Source: Neorhizobium huautlense | GTDB lineage: Bacteria; Pseudomonadota; Alphaproteobacteria; Rhizobiales; Rhizobiaceae | Direction: 5' to 3' | DNA length: 64,000 nt | Assembly (NCBI RefSeq): GCF_002968575.1 | Contig: NZ_PVBM01000007.1 | Coordinates: 179,107-243,106, forward strand | In this document: piece by piece, positions 9,113-19,404 of the stretch | How the letters are laid out: the number at the start of each line of letters is the position of its first letter | Position numbering within the stretch: position 1 is the stretch's first letter | Notes under the pieces: generated by a model | The model's database searches: none | What the model saw: the letters and a program-made list of their open reading frames with translations, nothing else | What the model was told of the DNA's origin: nothing | Translations under genes and position numbers: made by a program

Positions 9113-9136
9113 TCGGCCAGCAAAAATGGAGATACG

Positions 9137-9162
9137 AAAGCCCTGCTTCGGCGGGGCTTTTT
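9137..9162 (+). terminator. Intrinsic terminator after the small exported protein gene
   Basis: Ten-bp stem AAAGCCCTGC / GCGGGGCTTT (one G-T pair) around a TTCG tetraloop, followed by TTTCC. It sits 24 bp after the stop at 9112. It may also act against transcription leaving the oppositely oriented tRNA gene. Confidence 0.85.
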
Positions 9163-9205
9163 CCGTCGTACGTCCGCTTCAATCAGGCAATGGGGGAGAG
9201 GTAAA

Positions 9206-9282
<77 letters not shown>

Positions 9283-9391
9283 ACCAGCTTCTGAACGAAG
9301 CATGCCTTCCTTACTGACATGCCACTGTCGGCGCAAGAGAAAAATCCGCCAAAAACAAATCTGGTCAACCTGCAGGAAAGACCGCCATGAC

Positions 9392-9416
9392 CCGCCCTGC
9401 CGATCCGGCAGGGCGG
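9392..9416 (-). terminator. Hairpin terminator candidate after BA14K gene
   Basis: Perfect 11-bp stem CCGCCCTGCCG / CGGCAGGGCGG with a 3-base loop, 13 bp beyond the minus-strand stop at 9430. No T-run follows on the minus strand, so termination efficiency is uncertain, but its symmetry and position are what one expects of a gene end. Confidence 0.6.
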
Positions 9417-9429
9417 ATCCTTCTTGAGA

Positions 9430-9921
9430 TCACGAATACGGCGAGTAGCACTGACGGCGCGGGCCGCCGTAAGGCTGGTAGGTATTGTCGTAGGCCCGGT
9501 AGGACCGGTAGCGAGAGTAGCACCAGTTCACGTGGGCATTGCCTCCGACATACCGCCGGGGTGTGACGTAACGCGGCTGCGCCAAAGCTCCGCCGATGAT
9601 GGCGCCGGCGGCAAGACCACCGATGATCGCACCGACGTTGGAATCTCCGCGATGGCGGCGATAATAGCGATCACGGTAGTAGCTGTCCCGGTAGTAGCGA
9701 TCACGATAATAGCGCCGCGGACCCTCGTCGCGGTACCGCCAATAGCGGCGGCTATCCAGGTAGGGCCCACTCAGCCTGTTATTGTCGCTCCATTGGACGG
9801 TTTGGACCGCCGACGGGGTTTCGATCTTCGGCGGGCTGACCGTTGGAAAGGCCTGGGCCTGCGCAATACCGCTCAATGCTGTAATCAAGGACAGTGCGAC
9901 GACGGCAAGTTTCTTCCTCAT
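9430..9921 (-). CDS. BA14K family exported protein
   Basis: A 163-residue exported protein. A Sec signal peptide (about 24 residues, ending AQAQA) is followed by a Tyr/Arg repeat region ([20 protein letters not shown], about residues 69-90), a Gly/Ala hydrophobic helix ([19 protein letters not shown]) that could span or insert in a membrane, and the C-terminal BA14K signature [20 protein letters not shown] ending with a second Cys near the end. The family is named after a Brucella immunoreactive lectin-like protein and is common in Rhizobiales; its role in these bacteria is not settled. AGGAGGTG stands just before the start. Confidence 0.88.
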   Translation of the reverse strand: MRKKLAVVALSLITALSGIAQAQAFPTVSPPKIETPSAVQTVQWSDNNRLSGPYLDSRRYWRYRDEGPRRYYRDRYYRDSYYRDRYYRRHRGDSNVGAIIGGLAAGAIIGGALAQPRYVTPRRYVGGNAHVNWCYSRYRSYRAYDNTYQPYGGPRRQCYSPYS

Positions 9922-10032
9922 AATTCACCTCCTTTAATCCTGTGGAGGAAATGATCCTCCTTTTCGTATGAACAAAGGGTGAATGGTAAATTTGAGGTAA
10001 CGTTCCCCGGTCGAGAAAAATTGAGAACCCGC

Positions 10033-10569
10033 TTATCGGACCTGGTCAAGCAACCGCTTGCATTCCAGAAGGTCGAACAGCGCCTCCTGGAGCAGCGCCC
10101 TATCTTCCTTGCCGACACTCGACTTGCCGATCGACACCTCGGGCAGATCATCCTCATGGGAGGAGCCGAAACCGAAGAAACGTCCGCTTGGCTTTACCTT
10201 GGGCCGTCCTACGACCTGGTCCTCTTCCGAGGCGCTGATCTTCGGCTCGACATGTTTCTCGCTGTTTGCCGCCATGATTGCTTCCATGGTGGCAAGATCG
10301 CCCGAAGCGATTGCGGCGACAAACTTGTTGCCGTTGGTCTTCAGGAGCTTCTGGACGCCCTTGATCGTATAACCATGGTCGTAGAGAAGGTGTCGGATAC
10401 CCTTTAGCAGATCGACGTCTTCCGGACGATAATAGCGGCGTCCGCCCCCGCGCTTCATTGGCCTGATCTGCGGAAAACGCGTCTCCCAAAAGCGCAGCAC
10501 ATGCTGAGGCAGGTCGAGATCATCGGCGACCTCGCTGATCGTACGAAAGGCATCCGGGCTCTTATCCAA
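10033..10569 (-). CDS. MerR family transcriptional regulator
   Basis: DNA-binding regulator of 178 residues. The MerR helix-turn-helix is at residues 8-75: [40 protein letters not shown], then [20 protein letters not shown]. There are no metal-binding Cys residues downstream, so it is not a classical metal sensor. An upstream frame extension is open to 10626, but TTG at 10569 with GGAG eight bases before it gives the N-terminus expected for this orthologue group (M-D-K-S-P-D-A-F). It follows ihfA on the same strand, a conserved arrangement in rhizobia. Target genes unknown. Confidence 0.88.
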   Translation of the reverse strand: MDKSPDAFRTISEVADDLDLPQHVLRFWETRFPQIRPMKRGGGRRYYRPEDVDLLKGIRHLLYDHGYTIKGVQKLLKTNGNKFVAAIASGDLATMEAIMAANSEKHVEPKISASEEDQVVGRPKVKPSGRFFGFGSSHEDDLPEVSIGKSSVGKEDRALLQEALFDLLECKRLLDQVR

Positions 10570-10725
10570 GATCAGTCTCCAACAGCAGCCTGCCAACACC
10601 GCGGAGGGCGGCGGCCTTTCACGCATATGGGATTATGCGACGAATCGAACATATCTCAACGGTTTGCGCTGAAAGATTCAAGCATGTTCACAGGATTGGA
10701 GTGATTGCAGCCGGGGCGGCTCGCA

Positions 10726-11064
10726 TCAGGCAACGGGGCTTGGCGGTTTCTGCTTGGCCTTGCGCGCCGTGTGAGCCTTGAGAATGCGTTGCTTCAGGAC
10801 GTTCGACGCCTTGAAGGTCATGACACGGCGCGGAGAGATCGGCACTTCCTCGCCGGTCTTCGGATTGCGACCAATACGCTCGTTCTTCGCCCGGACCTGG
10901 AACGTGGCAAACGACGAAAGCTTGACCATTTCGCCGCGCACGATGGCGTTGCAAATCTCATCGATGACGGTTTCGACAAGTTCGGCCGACTCCGTTCGGG
11001 ATAGCCCGACCTTGCGGAATACCGACTCTGCCAGATCCGCGCGTGTTACTGTCTTGCCGGCCAT
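10726..11064 (-). CDS. ihfA: Integration host factor subunit alpha
   Basis: DNA-bending protein of the HU/IHF family, 112 residues; with IhfB it forms the heterodimer that bends DNA at promoters and recombination sites. The start is the IHF-alpha type ([19 protein letters not shown]), the beta arm has [14 protein letters not shown] with the intercalating Pro, and the helix end ([11 protein letters not shown]) is typical. A C-terminal extension rich in Lys/Ala/Pro is longer than in E. coli. Located between fabH and the MerR gene, same strand. Confidence 0.95.
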   Translation of the reverse strand: MAGKTVTRADLAESVFRKVGLSRTESAELVETVIDEICNAIVRGEMVKLSSFATFQVRAKNERIGRNPKTGEEVPISPRRVMTFKASNVLKQRILKAHTARKAKQKPPSPVA

Positions 11065-11183
11065 GATCCCCGCCCAATTTTCGAAATTGATCTTGTCAAA
11101 GCCGATAGAGAGTATTTTGCTTGAGCGCGAGGGTCAAGCACCTGTGCGCAATGACATATTTGCGTTTCCGCTCAAATTACGCC

Positions 11184-12155
11184 TCACCAGCGAAGAAGGA
11201 GCGCACCCCAGGTGAAGCCGCCGCCCATGGCCTCGAGCATGACCAGGTCGCCCTGTTTGATCCGTCCGTCGCCTGCGGCCACCGAAAGCGCCAGCGGAAT
11301 CGAAGCCGCCGACGTGTTGCCATGCAAGTCGACCGTCACAACGACCTTTTCGGGCGGGATTCCGAGCTTCTTGGCCGAACCGTCGATAATGCGCCGGTTG
11401 GCTTGGTGCGGCACCAGCCAGTCCAGATCTTCCGCGGTCGTGCCCGTTGCAGCGAAGGCGGCTTCGATCACGTCGGTAATCATCCCGACTGCGTGCTTGA
11501 AGACCTCGCGGCCCTCCATCCGCAGATGGCCGACGGTTCCGGTGGTGGACGGCCCACCGTCGACATAGAGCTTTTCCTTATGGGTGCCGTCAGAACGGAG
11601 ATGCGCGGTCAGAACGCCTCGGTCGGCGATCGTCCCCTCGCTCTCCTGTCCCTCCAGCACAAGCGCGCCGGCGCCGTCGCCGAAGAGAACGCAGGTGGTG
11701 CGGTCTTTCCAGTCGAGAATCCGGGAAAAGGTCTCCGCGCCAATCACCAGCACACGCTTGGCCATGCCGCCGCGAATATGCATGTCTGCAGTCGCCACTG
11801 CATAAACGAAGCCGGAGCAGACAGCCTGCATATCGAAGGCATAACCATGTGTCATGCCGAGGCGATTTTGGATGTTCACCGCGGTCGCCGGAAAGGTGTT
11901 GTCAGGCGTTGAGGTTGCGACCAATACCAGATCGATATCGTCCGGGGTCAATCCGGCCTTGGCGAGCGCGGCGCGAGCGGCCTGCTCACCAAGCGACGCC
12001 GTCGTCTCCCCCTCGCCTGCGATGTAACGTTGGCGGATGCCGGTGCGCTGGACGATCCATTCATCGGATGTTTCGACGATGCTTTCCAGCTCCTTGTTGG
12101 GCACTACCCGCTTCGGCAGAGCTGCCCCGTAACCGCGAACCACTGAACGGATCAT
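11184..12155 (-). CDS. fabH: Beta-ketoacyl-ACP synthase III
   Basis: Condenses acetyl-CoA with malonyl-ACP to begin type II fatty acid synthesis; 323 residues, the usual length. The catalytic triad is visible: Cys113 in AVCSGF, His in PHQANRRI and Asn in HGNTSAAS. Starts 19 bp after plsX on the same strand, a standard plsX-fabH pair that links phospholipid acylation and chain initiation. Confidence 0.97.
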   Translation of the reverse strand: MIRSVVRGYGAALPKRVVPNKELESIVETSDEWIVQRTGIRQRYIAGEGETTASLGEQAARAALAKAGLTPDDIDLVLVATSTPDNTFPATAVNIQNRLGMTHGYAFDMQAVCSGFVYAVATADMHIRGGMAKRVLVIGAETFSRILDWKDRTTCVLFGDGAGALVLEGQESEGTIADRGVLTAHLRSDGTHKEKLYVDGGPSTTGTVGHLRMEGREVFKHAVGMITDVIEAAFAATGTTAEDLDWLVPHQANRRIIDGSAKKLGIPPEKVVVTVDLHGNTSAASIPLALSVAAGDGRIKQGDLVMLEAMGGGFTWGALLLRW

Positions 12156-12174
12156 TCTCTTTCACATCCTGTCG

Positions 12175-13221
12175 TCATGCTGCTTCGGGGCCAGCAGGCG
12201 GCTGGCGGCGGGCATGATAAACCTTCAAATCCTGTACAATCTTGGCGTTCAGGTCGTTACGCGCCATGTCGTAGCCGACATCGATCGCGGCCGCGAAACC
12301 GTCGGCATTGGTGCCCCCATGGCTCTTGATGACGATGCCGTTCAAACCGAGGAAAACCCCGCCATTAACCCTGTTCGGGTCCATTTTCTCGCGCAGCCGG
12401 TCGAACGCGCTTTTGGCGAGCAGATAGCCGATCTTGGCAAAGATGGTCCGCGACATGGCTTCACGGAGAAGCGTCGCGATCTGCCGCGCCGTTCCCTCCG
12501 CCGTCTTCAAGGCGATGTTGCCGGTGAAGCCCTCGGTCACCACCACGTCCACGGTACCCTTGCCGATGTCATCGCCCTCCACGAAGCCGTGATAAGCGAT
12601 GGTGGGCAGATTGGCTTCGCGGATCAGCCGTCCGGCCTCCCTCACCTCTTCCTGGCCTTTCACCTCCTCAACGCCGACATTGAGAAGGCCGACGGTCGGC
12701 CGGTCCACCTCAAAGAGCGCGCGGGCCATGGCACCGCCCATCAGGGCGAAATCGAGGAGCTGCTGCGAATCGGCACCGATCGTCGCGCCGATATCCAACA
12801 CGATGCTTTCGCCCTTCAACGTCGGCCAGATGCCGGCGATCGCCGGGCGCTCGATATTGGCCATGGTGCGCAGACAGAATTTTGCCATGGCCATCAGCGC
12901 ACCGGTATTGCCGGCGGAAACCGCGACATCGGCCTCGCCGAGCTTCACCGCCTCGATCGAACGCCACATGGTCGAGACATAACGGCCACGACGCAACGCC
13001 TGGCTCGGTTTCTCCTCCATGCTGACGGCAAGTTCGCACTCATGAAAGACCGATTTATCGCGCAGCTTCGGGTATTTGGCCAGCCACGGCTCACATTCGG
13101 CCTTCAGCCCATAGATGAGGAACGTCACATCCGGATGGCGATCCAGCGCCTTGGCGGCGCCGGGAATGACGACCTCGGGCCCAAAATCGCCACCCATGGC
13201 GTCAAGAGAAATTCTGACCAC
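12175..13221 (-). CDS. plsX: Phosphate acyltransferase PlsX
   Basis: Makes acyl-phosphate from acyl-ACP as donor for glycerol-3-phosphate acylation; peripheral membrane enzyme. The sequence starts with [20 protein letters not shown], the conserved PlsX N-terminus, and contains [10 protein letters not shown] and [11 protein letters not shown]. Three upstream-frame ATG/other codons exist up to 13272, but GTG at 13221 (348 residues) matches the family start and has AGGA upstream. First gene of the plsX-fabH-ihfA-merR series on this strand. Confidence 0.95.
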   Translation of the reverse strand: MVRISLDAMGGDFGPEVVIPGAAKALDRHPDVTFLIYGLKAECEPWLAKYPKLRDKSVFHECELAVSMEEKPSQALRRGRYVSTMWRSIEAVKLGEADVAVSAGNTGALMAMAKFCLRTMANIERPAIAGIWPTLKGESIVLDIGATIGADSQQLLDFALMGGAMARALFEVDRPTVGLLNVGVEEVKGQEEVREAGRLIREANLPTIAYHGFVEGDDIGKGTVDVVVTEGFTGNIALKTAEGTARQIATLLREAMSRTIFAKIGYLLAKSAFDRLREKMDPNRVNGGVFLGLNGIVIKSHGGTNADGFAAAIDVGYDMARNDLNAKIVQDLKVYHARRQPPAGPEAA

Positions 13222-13369
13222 GCGTTCCTGATCCTTATCCTTCGCCGGGCACATGATCCAATTACAGGTCATGCGCCGGTTCTAGCGTCTTCTGTGGCCT
13301 TGCTCCTGCGCGGCGCTGCCGGCGAATTCGTGGCCAAAATATAGTTTTTGTCGCTGCTTACAACAGCCG

Positions 13370-13936
13370 TCAGTCCTTTTTCCAGTCTTTCAGGGCAGCA
13401 AAGGGATTCGGGCGGCCCGACGTCCCGTCTTCATCGCCTTCCAAATGGGTGGCAAATTCGACACCGGCCTTGCGCGGATAAGGATCGATGGCAAGGGCCG
13501 CAAATTCGGCAACGGCCACGCCGGCGTCTATGGTGTCGCCGGCAAATGTTTCCGGGAGGTCGGGCCCTTCCGGATCCAGTACCATCTCGGCTGCCTCGTT
13601 CGTAACGATCCGAGCAAGCTTGGAACCCTCCGGCACGAATATCTGCTCGAAATCCTCATCGATCTTCGATTCGACCGGATCGAGCGTCACGACGCAGGAC
13701 TGCACGATATCTGCCGTAACCCGCCCCTTCAGCCGAACACCGTCCTTTTTCCAGCGCGTAATCTGCAGGTCCGCTATCAACGATTTTACGAACACGACCT
13801 GCCAAAGCGTCGCCAGGTCGGCACATTCCCGTTCATTCGCCTCCAGATGCACGGTCACCGGATTGGCCGATATATGCCCTACCTTCACAGGATAGGAAAA
13901 AGGAGGCTTTCCGCCCCCGTCATGGATGTTCTTCAT
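13370..13936 (-). CDS. YceD family protein (DUF177)
   Basis: A 188-residue soluble protein of the YceD/DUF177 family, typically encoded beside plsX or rpmF and implicated in 23S rRNA metabolism. Visible family hallmarks are the central CVVTLDPVESKIDEDFEQIF and the acidic stretch after it, and FAALAIDPYPRKAGVEF near the end. No rpmF gene follows here. It lies 6 bp after the bc1 chaperone gene on the same strand, so these two are probably cotranscribed. Confidence 0.88.
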   Translation of the reverse strand: MKNIHDGGGKPPFSYPVKVGHISANPVTVHLEANERECADLATLWQVVFVKSLIADLQITRWKKDGVRLKGRVTADIVQSCVVTLDPVESKIDEDFEQIFVPEGSKLARIVTNEAAEMVLDPEGPDLPETFAGDTIDAGVAVAEFAALAIDPYPRKAGVEFATHLEGDEDGTSGRPNPFAALKDWKKD

Positions 13937-13942
13937 GCAACC

Positions 13943-14479
13943 TCACTTCCCCGGCAAAGGCAGAACGGCCTGCCCGCGGGAAACCTCATCTTCGGATACG
14001 CCGGCAAGTGCTGCTTCCGTCGCGATCATCCATCCTGCTAGCCCAAGCATTGCGGGTGCATCTGCCGTTTCCGGATAGATATTGCGCCGAAGCGCATCCG
14101 CAAGCTTTTCGGTGTCGCCTGCCTCGAGAGCGGCAGCATAGCTCTCGAGCCTTCCATAAAACATGCCCGCAAGCCTCTTCATGCGCTTGGGCACACCCTG
14201 GTCGCCGATTCCGAGTTCGCGGATGGAGTGGTCGATATCCTGGAAAAAGGCGTCGACAATTTCCTGGGCAAGCTCTTGTCCGCTTGCTTCGGACTTTGCG
14301 GTGCGGCGGAAGAACAGGATCATCACGATCGACAGCATCTCGAAACGGCCCATGACAGTGTCGGGCACGTCGAGGTCACTGTAGAAGAAAGGAATGCGCG
14401 CAGCCGAGGTCAAAGCTGCATATTGCCGATCAACGATCGCCCGGTTGTGGTTCTTCTTCTTGAAAAGCCTGAAAATCAT
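13943..14479 (-). CDS. Ubiquinol-cytochrome c chaperone (CBP3 homologue)
   Basis: A 178-residue protein of the ubiquinol-cytochrome c chaperone family (bacterial relatives of mitochondrial Cbp3), which assist assembly of cytochrome b into the bc1 complex. Recognisable are the entry PFFYSDLDVPDTVMGRFEML, the helix SIVMILFFRR, and DQGVPKRMKRLAGMFYGRLE. First gene of the unit reading left through the YceD gene, divergent from bamE across a 224-bp region. Confidence 0.87.
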   Translation of the reverse strand: MIFRLFKKKNHNRAIVDRQYAALTSAARIPFFYSDLDVPDTVMGRFEMLSIVMILFFRRTAKSEASGQELAQEIVDAFFQDIDHSIRELGIGDQGVPKRMKRLAGMFYGRLESYAAALEAGDTEKLADALRRNIYPETADAPAMLGLAGWMIATEAALAGVSEDEVSRGQAVLPLPGK

Positions 14480-14703
14480 CTGAATTCCCGTTATTTGCCT
14501 CCACGAAGATCTCCGGCTGACGGTCGGCCATGTTGCATGGAAACGAAAGCTGGTTTACCGAAGCAGGCACGAATTGCAATGCCGTTCCGCCGGTCAGCGA
14601 ACGGGGTCGTGATCCTTTCGCCCCGCATAACGGCAAGGATCAGCCTGATGTCCCCGAATAGCCACAATGGTATGAACAGCAGGGACGGGTCGAGTTTTGG
14701 GGG

Positions 14704-15237
14704 ATGCGGTTGAACAAGCGGGTTTTCGGGTACGAGATGACATTCTTGAGTAAGACCGCGACGGCGATTGTCGTCGCATCCATGACCGTGTCCGGCTGCA
14801 CATCGATGCAGCTTGGCGATACCATGTACAACGGCTACGTCATCGACCAGCAGTCGCTGAACCTCATTCCTGAGGGGTCGAGCCGCGAACAGGTGCTGCT
14901 GACCATGGGTACGCCGTCGACGACGGCGACCTTCGATACCGAAGTGTTCTATTACATTTCCCAGAAGCGCGAACGCGCCGTGGCGTTCATGAAGCCCCGG
15001 CTGGTCGATCAGACCGTGCTGGCGATTTATTTCGACAAGAACGGCACGGTGGCCCGAAAGGCCAATTACACCATGCAGGACGGCAAGGTGTTCGACACCA
15101 TTTCCCGGACGACGCCGACAGGCGGCCGCGATCTGACCTTCCTGCAGCAACTTCTTTCCGGCGGCGCTGGCGCTGCAGGCGCAGGTGCGGCAGCAGCGCG
15201 CAACCTCCTCGGCGCGGGCGGGCTCGGCAATCGCTAA
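14704..15237 (+). CDS. bamE: Outer membrane assembly lipoprotein BamE (SmpA/OmlA)
   Basis: Lipoprotein component of the BAM outer-membrane protein insertion machine. The 177-residue protein has a lipobox SGC (Cys31) after a basic, hydrophobic leader, then the BamE domain: IPEGSSREQVLLTMGTPSTT, FYYISQKRERAVAF and AIYFDKNGTV. The C-terminus is a low-complexity Gly/Ala tail longer than in enterobacteria. ATG at 14704 has a G-rich SD (TTTTGGGGG); ATG at 14737 is an alternative. A perfect terminator follows. Confidence 0.9.
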   Translation: MRLNKRVFGYEMTFLSKTATAIVVASMTVSGCTSMQLGDTMYNGYVIDQQSLNLIPEGSSREQVLLTMGTPSTTATFDTEVFYYISQKRERAVAFMKPRLVDQTVLAIYFDKNGTVARKANYTMQDGKVFDTISRTTPTGGRDLTFLQQLLSGGAGAAGAGAAAARNLLGAGGLGNR

Positions 15238-15256
15238 GCGCCGGTCTTATCTATAG

Positions 15257-15291
15257 AAAAGGCCCGCGGGAGACGCTCCCGCGGGCCTTTT
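15257..15291 (+). terminator. Strong intrinsic terminator between bamE and hppA
   Basis: Perfect 16-bp stem AAAAGGCCCGCGGGAG / CTCCCGCGGGCCTTTT with loop ACG. Because the stem carries A on one side and T on the other it can terminate both bamE (plus) and hppA (minus), which converge here. Confidence 0.95.
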
Positions 15292-15323
15292 GTTTGTCAG
15301 ACACGTTTCTGTCAGGCGGGCTC

Positions 15324-17465
15324 TCAGCCGGCAAGAACCGCAAGCAGCAGAAGAGCTACGATGTTGGTGATCTTGATGGCCGGATTGACGGCAGGACCGG
15401 CTGTATCCTTGTAGGGATCGCCCACGGTATCGCCGGTGACGGATGCTTTGTGCGCCTCCGACCCTTTGAGGTGCCGAGTGCCGTCCTTGTCCACGAAACC
15501 ATCTTCGAAGCTCTTCTTGGCATTGTCCCAGGCACCACCGCCTGATGTCATCGAGATCGCCACGAAAAGGCCGTTGACGATCACCCCGAGCAGCGAGGCG
15601 CCAAGTGCTGCAAAGGCTGACGCCTTGTCGCCACCGGAGATCAGCAGAACGCCGAAATAGACGACGATCGGCGCGAGCACCGGCAGCAGCGACGGAATGA
15701 TCATCTCGCGGATCGCGGCCTTGGTCAGGATATCGACGGCTCTGCCATAATCCGGACGCTCCGTCCCCTGCATGATGCCGGGCTTGTTTCGGAACTGCAT
15801 GCGCACTTCCTCAACGATGGAGCCGGCAGCGCGCCCGACGGCAGTCATCGCGATGCCGCCGAAGAGGTAAGGGATAAGACCGCCGAAGATCAGTCCCGCC
15901 ACGACATACGGGTTTGAAAGATCGAAATTGATCTCGCCGACGCCGTTGAAATAGGGATACTGGGCGCTGTTGGCGACGAAATATTTCAGGTCGTTGGAAT
16001 AGGCCGCAAAAAGTACCAGGGCGCCAAGGCCGGCCGAGCCGATGGCATATCCCTTTGTCACTGCCTTGGTGGTATTGCCGACCGCGTCGAGTGCATCGGT
16101 CGATTTGCGCACTTCCGGCGGCAGGTGGGACATTTCGGCAATGCCGCCGGCATTGTCCGTGACGGGGCCGAAGGCGTCGAGCGCAACGATCATGCCGGCA
16201 AGGCCGAGCATGGCGGTGACCGCGATCCCGGTCCCAAACAGGCCGGCAAGCTGGTAGGTGGCAATGATGCCGCCGACGATAACGATGGCCGGCAAGGCCG
16301 TCGATTCAAGCGAGACAGCAAGTCCCTGGATGACGTTGGTGCCGTGACCGGTCACAGACGCCTGGGCGATGGAGTTGACCGGGCGTTTGTTGGTGCCGGT
16401 ATAATATTCCGTGATGACGACAATCAGTGCCGTCACCACGAGGCCGAGAAGGCCGCAGATGAAGAGGTTTGTGCCGGTGATTTCCCGGCCGGCCACGGTA
16501 CCGATCGTGCCCCAGCCGATGGTCAGCGAGGTGGCGGCGCCAAGCCCCAGGATCGACAGAAGCCCGGTGACAATCAAGCCCTTGTAAAGAGCCCCCATGA
16601 TGGAGCCATTGGCGCCAAGCTTAACGAAGAAGGTGCCGATGATCGAGGTAACGATGCAGGCGCCGCAGATGGCCAGCGGATAGATCATCGCGGTTTCCAG
16701 CACCGGTGCGCCGGCAAAGAAGATTGCAGCGAGGACCATCGTGGCGACGACGGAAACGGCATAGGTTTCGAAAAGGTCGGCCGCCATGCCGGCGCAATCG
16801 CCGACATTGTCGCCGACATTGTCGGCAATCGTCGCGGGGTTGCGCGGATCGTCCTCCGGAATGCCCGCTTCGACCTTGCCGACCAGGTCGCCGCCGACAT
16901 CGGCTCCTTTGGTGAAGATGCCGCCGCCGAGACGGGCAAAAATGGAGATCAGCGAAGCGCCAAAGCCGAGCGCCACAAGGGCGTCAATGACTTCGCGCGA
17001 GCCGCTCGGGTGCCCCAAGCCTGCGGTCAGCACCCAGTAATAGATGGAAACGCCGAGGAGAGCGAGACCCGCAACCAGCATGCCGGTGATGGCACCTGAT
17101 TTGAAGGCGATGTCGAGACCGGCAGCGAGGCTCTGCGAGGAGGCCTGGGCGGTGCGGACGTTGGCGCGAACCGAGACATGCATGCCGATGAAGCCCGCGG
17201 CGCCTGAAAGCACGGCACCGATAATGAAGCCGAGCGCGGCGGTGCCGGATAGAAGCAGCCAGGCGAGAATGGTGACGACAACGCCGACCATGGCGATCGT
17301 CATGTATTGGCGCGTCAGATAGGCCTGTGCGCCTTCACGGATATAGCCGGCGATTTCCTGCATGCGCTGATTGCCCTGGTCGGCAGCCAGAACTGAACGC
17401 GTCGCCCAGGCGGCATAAATGATCGATAGCAGGCCGCAAACGATCACACCTAAAATTACGGTCAT
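15324..17465 (-). CDS. hppA: Membrane-bound H+-translocating pyrophosphatase (K+-independent type)
   Basis: Integral membrane enzyme of 713 residues and about 16 membrane segments that couples PPi hydrolysis to proton pumping. The PPi-binding loop is clear ([20 protein letters not shown]), followed by [20 protein letters not shown]; a second Asp-rich loop [15 protein letters not shown] is near the C-terminus. [10 protein letters not shown] has Lys at 467 and Thr at 470, the pair that marks K+-independent enzymes (K+-dependent ones have Ala and Gly/Ala). The frame is open to 17624, but ATG 17465 with GGAAGAAG upstream gives the family start. Confidence 0.95.
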   Translation of the reverse strand: MTVILGVIVCGLLSIIYAAWATRSVLAADQGNQRMQEIAGYIREGAQAYLTRQYMTIAMVGVVVTILAWLLLSGTAALGFIIGAVLSGAAGFIGMHVSVRANVRTAQASSQSLAAGLDIAFKSGAITGMLVAGLALLGVSIYYWVLTAGLGHPSGSREVIDALVALGFGASLISIFARLGGGIFTKGADVGGDLVGKVEAGIPEDDPRNPATIADNVGDNVGDCAGMAADLFETYAVSVVATMVLAAIFFAGAPVLETAMIYPLAICGACIVTSIIGTFFVKLGANGSIMGALYKGLIVTGLLSILGLGAATSLTIGWGTIGTVAGREITGTNLFICGLLGLVVTALIVVITEYYTGTNKRPVNSIAQASVTGHGTNVIQGLAVSLESTALPAIVIVGGIIATYQLAGLFGTGIAVTAMLGLAGMIVALDAFGPVTDNAGGIAEMSHLPPEVRKSTDALDAVGNTTKAVTKGYAIGSAGLGALVLFAAYSNDLKYFVANSAQYPYFNGVGEINFDLSNPYVVAGLIFGGLIPYLFGGIAMTAVGRAAGSIVEEVRMQFRNKPGIMQGTERPDYGRAVDILTKAAIREMIIPSLLPVLAPIVVYFGVLLISGGDKASAFAALGASLLGVIVNGLFVAISMTSGGGAWDNAKKSFEDGFVDKDGTRHLKGSEAHKASVTGDTVGDPYKDTAGPAVNPAIKITNIVALLLLAVLAG

Positions 17466-17681
17466 TCGCTTCTTCCTCTCCCTAAGCCCAGGCGGAACAT
17501 TCCACCGGCCATGCACCCCACAACGTACCACCCTGTCCCCGGGACATTCTGGACCGTCGCTGTACTCCACGCGCATTCTCGCGCAAACGACCGAATCCCC
17601 TCCCAAGAATCCAGGGTCGATCACGCGGAGGCGAGATTGCGGTGGACTTGAATTGGCGTCAAGCCCCGAGAGGGCAAGACT

Positions 17682-18905
17682 CTAGGCGGATTTTGCGGAA
17701 GAGGATTTCAGCATCAAGGCCAGCACGAGAACCAGGCAGACAATCGCAACTGGCCAGATGATCAGGTTCATGAACGACCACCCATAGGCCGTGAATATCT
17801 TGCCGGACGAGAAGGAGGAGAGAGCGACCGCGGTGAAGAGGATGATGTCATGGAACCCCTGCACCTTATCGGCCTCATGGGGCCGATAGCTCGAAGCGAC
17901 GATTGCCGTCGATCCGATGAAACCGAAATTCCAGCCGATGCCGAGCAGCACCAGGGCTCCCCAGAAATTCCAGAGCTCAATGCCCATATGCGCGATGACC
18001 GCACAGCCCATCAGTATGACGAAGCCGGCAGCCACAATCTTTTCCACGCCGAAGCGGGAAATCAGCATGCCAGTGAAGAAACTTGGAGCGAACATGGCAA
18101 GCACATGCCACTGAATGCCAAGCGTCGCCATCTCGGTCGGGAAGCCGCAACCGATGACCATCGCCAGCGGCGCTCCCGTCATCATGAAGGTCATCAGCGC
18201 ATAGCTGCTGATGCCGCAGATCATGCCGGTCAGGAATCTTTGGCTGGAGACAATTTCAGACAGCGGGCGAGCCGGCATGGTTGCCGTCGAGCTGGAGGTC
18301 ATTGCCGGCAACCTGAGTGGCAGGAGCATCAGAACCGCAATGAGAAACAGGGGTATGATCGCGATGAAGGCACCGGCAAAAAGCACCGGCGCCGCCAGGT
18401 CTTTGGTCCAGATGGCCAGCTGCGGGCCGAGGATGGCCGAAACGATCCCGGCTGCGAGAATCCAGGAAATTGCCTTCGGCTTGTAGAAGGAAGGCGAGGC
18501 ATCAGCAGCAGCAAAGCGGATCTTCTGCGTGGCGCCGCCGCAAAGGCCCATCAGCAGCATCCCGAGCGCAAAAAGCCAGAAGTTCGATTGAAACAGCGCG
18601 ACCGCGCCAAGGCCGGCGCCAACCGCGCCGAGAACAGCTCCGAGCATGAAACTCTGTTTGCGGCCCAAAAAACGGGACGCAACGGCAATCGCGACGGCAC
18701 CGACTGCCATGCCGATATTGAAACCGGTGAGAGGAGCCGTCGCCAGCGACTTGTCGTCGCTCAGCAGTTGGTAACCGACCAGGCCGCCCAGCGAAAAGAC
18801 CACCGGCGGCGCCGATCCCAGGATCGCCTGGGCCGCGGCAAGCAAGGCGACACTGCGACGGGCCGTGCGCAACTGTGTCTGAAGTCCGTCCACCACGCCG
18901 TCCAT
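17682..18905 (-). CDS. Major facilitator superfamily transporter
   Basis: A 407-residue polytopic membrane protein with twelve hydrophobic segments in two groups of six around a cytoplasmic loop (about residues 195-225) rich in Ser/Thr. MFS features include the basic loop after helix 2 (ASRFLGRKQSF). It is similar in style to YnfM/CynX-like putative exporters found after nusB in rhizobia, but the substrate cannot be inferred. It begins 15 bp after nusB on the same strand, so it shares that transcript. Confidence 0.85.
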   Translation of the reverse strand: MDGVVDGLQTQLRTARRSVALLAAAQAILGSAPPVVFSLGGLVGYQLLSDDKSLATAPLTGFNIGMAVGAVAIAVASRFLGRKQSFMLGAVLGAVGAGLGAVALFQSNFWLFALGMLLMGLCGGATQKIRFAAADASPSFYKPKAISWILAAGIVSAILGPQLAIWTKDLAAPVLFAGAFIAIIPLFLIAVLMLLPLRLPAMTSSSTATMPARPLSEIVSSQRFLTGMICGISSYALMTFMMTGAPLAMVIGCGFPTEMATLGIQWHVLAMFAPSFFTGMLISRFGVEKIVAAGFVILMGCAVIAHMGIELWNFWGALVLLGIGWNFGFIGSTAIVASSYRPHEADKVQGFHDIILFTAVALSSFSSGKIFTAYGWSFMNLIIWPVAIVCLVLVLALMLKSSSAKSA

Positions 18906-18920
18906 GCCGCTATCCTTCGC

Positions 18921-19400
18921 TTATTTCTTGGTGTCGCCCCGCACCTGCTTGGCGATGCGGTCGAGAACCGCGTTGACGATCCGCGGTTCTTCCTCCGCGA
19001 AGAAGGCACGCGCGATCTCGACATACTCTGTCACGATGACCGCGACCGGCACGTCTTTGCGCTCGAGGATCTCGAAGGTGCCCGCGCGCAGAATGGCGCG
19101 CAGCGTCGAATCGAGGCGGGAGAGCGGCCAGTCCTCCTGGAGCGACGAACGGATCAGCGGATCGATCTTCACCTGGTCGCGGACGACGCCTGCGACGATC
19201 GAGCGGAACCAGGACGGGTCGGCCTTCAGATAGGTGTCGCCGTCCAGTTCCTGGCCGAGCCGGTGCGCCTCATATTCGGCCACGACTTCGAGAACGCCCG
19301 TGCCGCCGATATCCATCTGGTAAAGCGCCTGCACGGCCGCGAGACGGGCCGCGCCCCGCTGGTTGGCCGGCTTCACCGGATGTTCGTCTTCCTTCGCCAT
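18921..19400 (-). CDS. nusB: Transcription antitermination factor NusB
   Basis: With NusE (S10) binds boxA RNA and supports antitermination in rRNA operons. All-helical NusB fold in 159 residues: [19 protein letters not shown] at the start, [20 protein letters not shown] in the middle and [20 protein letters not shown] near the end. ATG 19400, 4 bp after the ribH stop, is preferred; ATG 19415 overlapping ribH is possible. The ribH-nusB pair is a common bacterial arrangement. Confidence 0.95.
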   Translation of the reverse strand: MAKEDEHPVKPANQRGAARLAAVQALYQMDIGGTGVLEVVAEYEAHRLGQELDGDTYLKADPSWFRSIVAGVVRDQVKIDPLIRSSLQEDWPLSRLDSTLRAILRAGTFEILERKDVPVAVIVTEYVEIARAFFAEEEPRIVNAVLDRIAKQVRGDTKK

Positions 19401-19404
19401 AAAT

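Noticed and set aside
12214..13344. Plus-strand open frame of 376 codons opposite plsX.
   Set aside because: Shadow of plsX; no family features.
16125..17099. Plus-strand open frame of 324 codons opposite hppA.
   Set aside because: Shadow of hppA; polar, repetitive composition.
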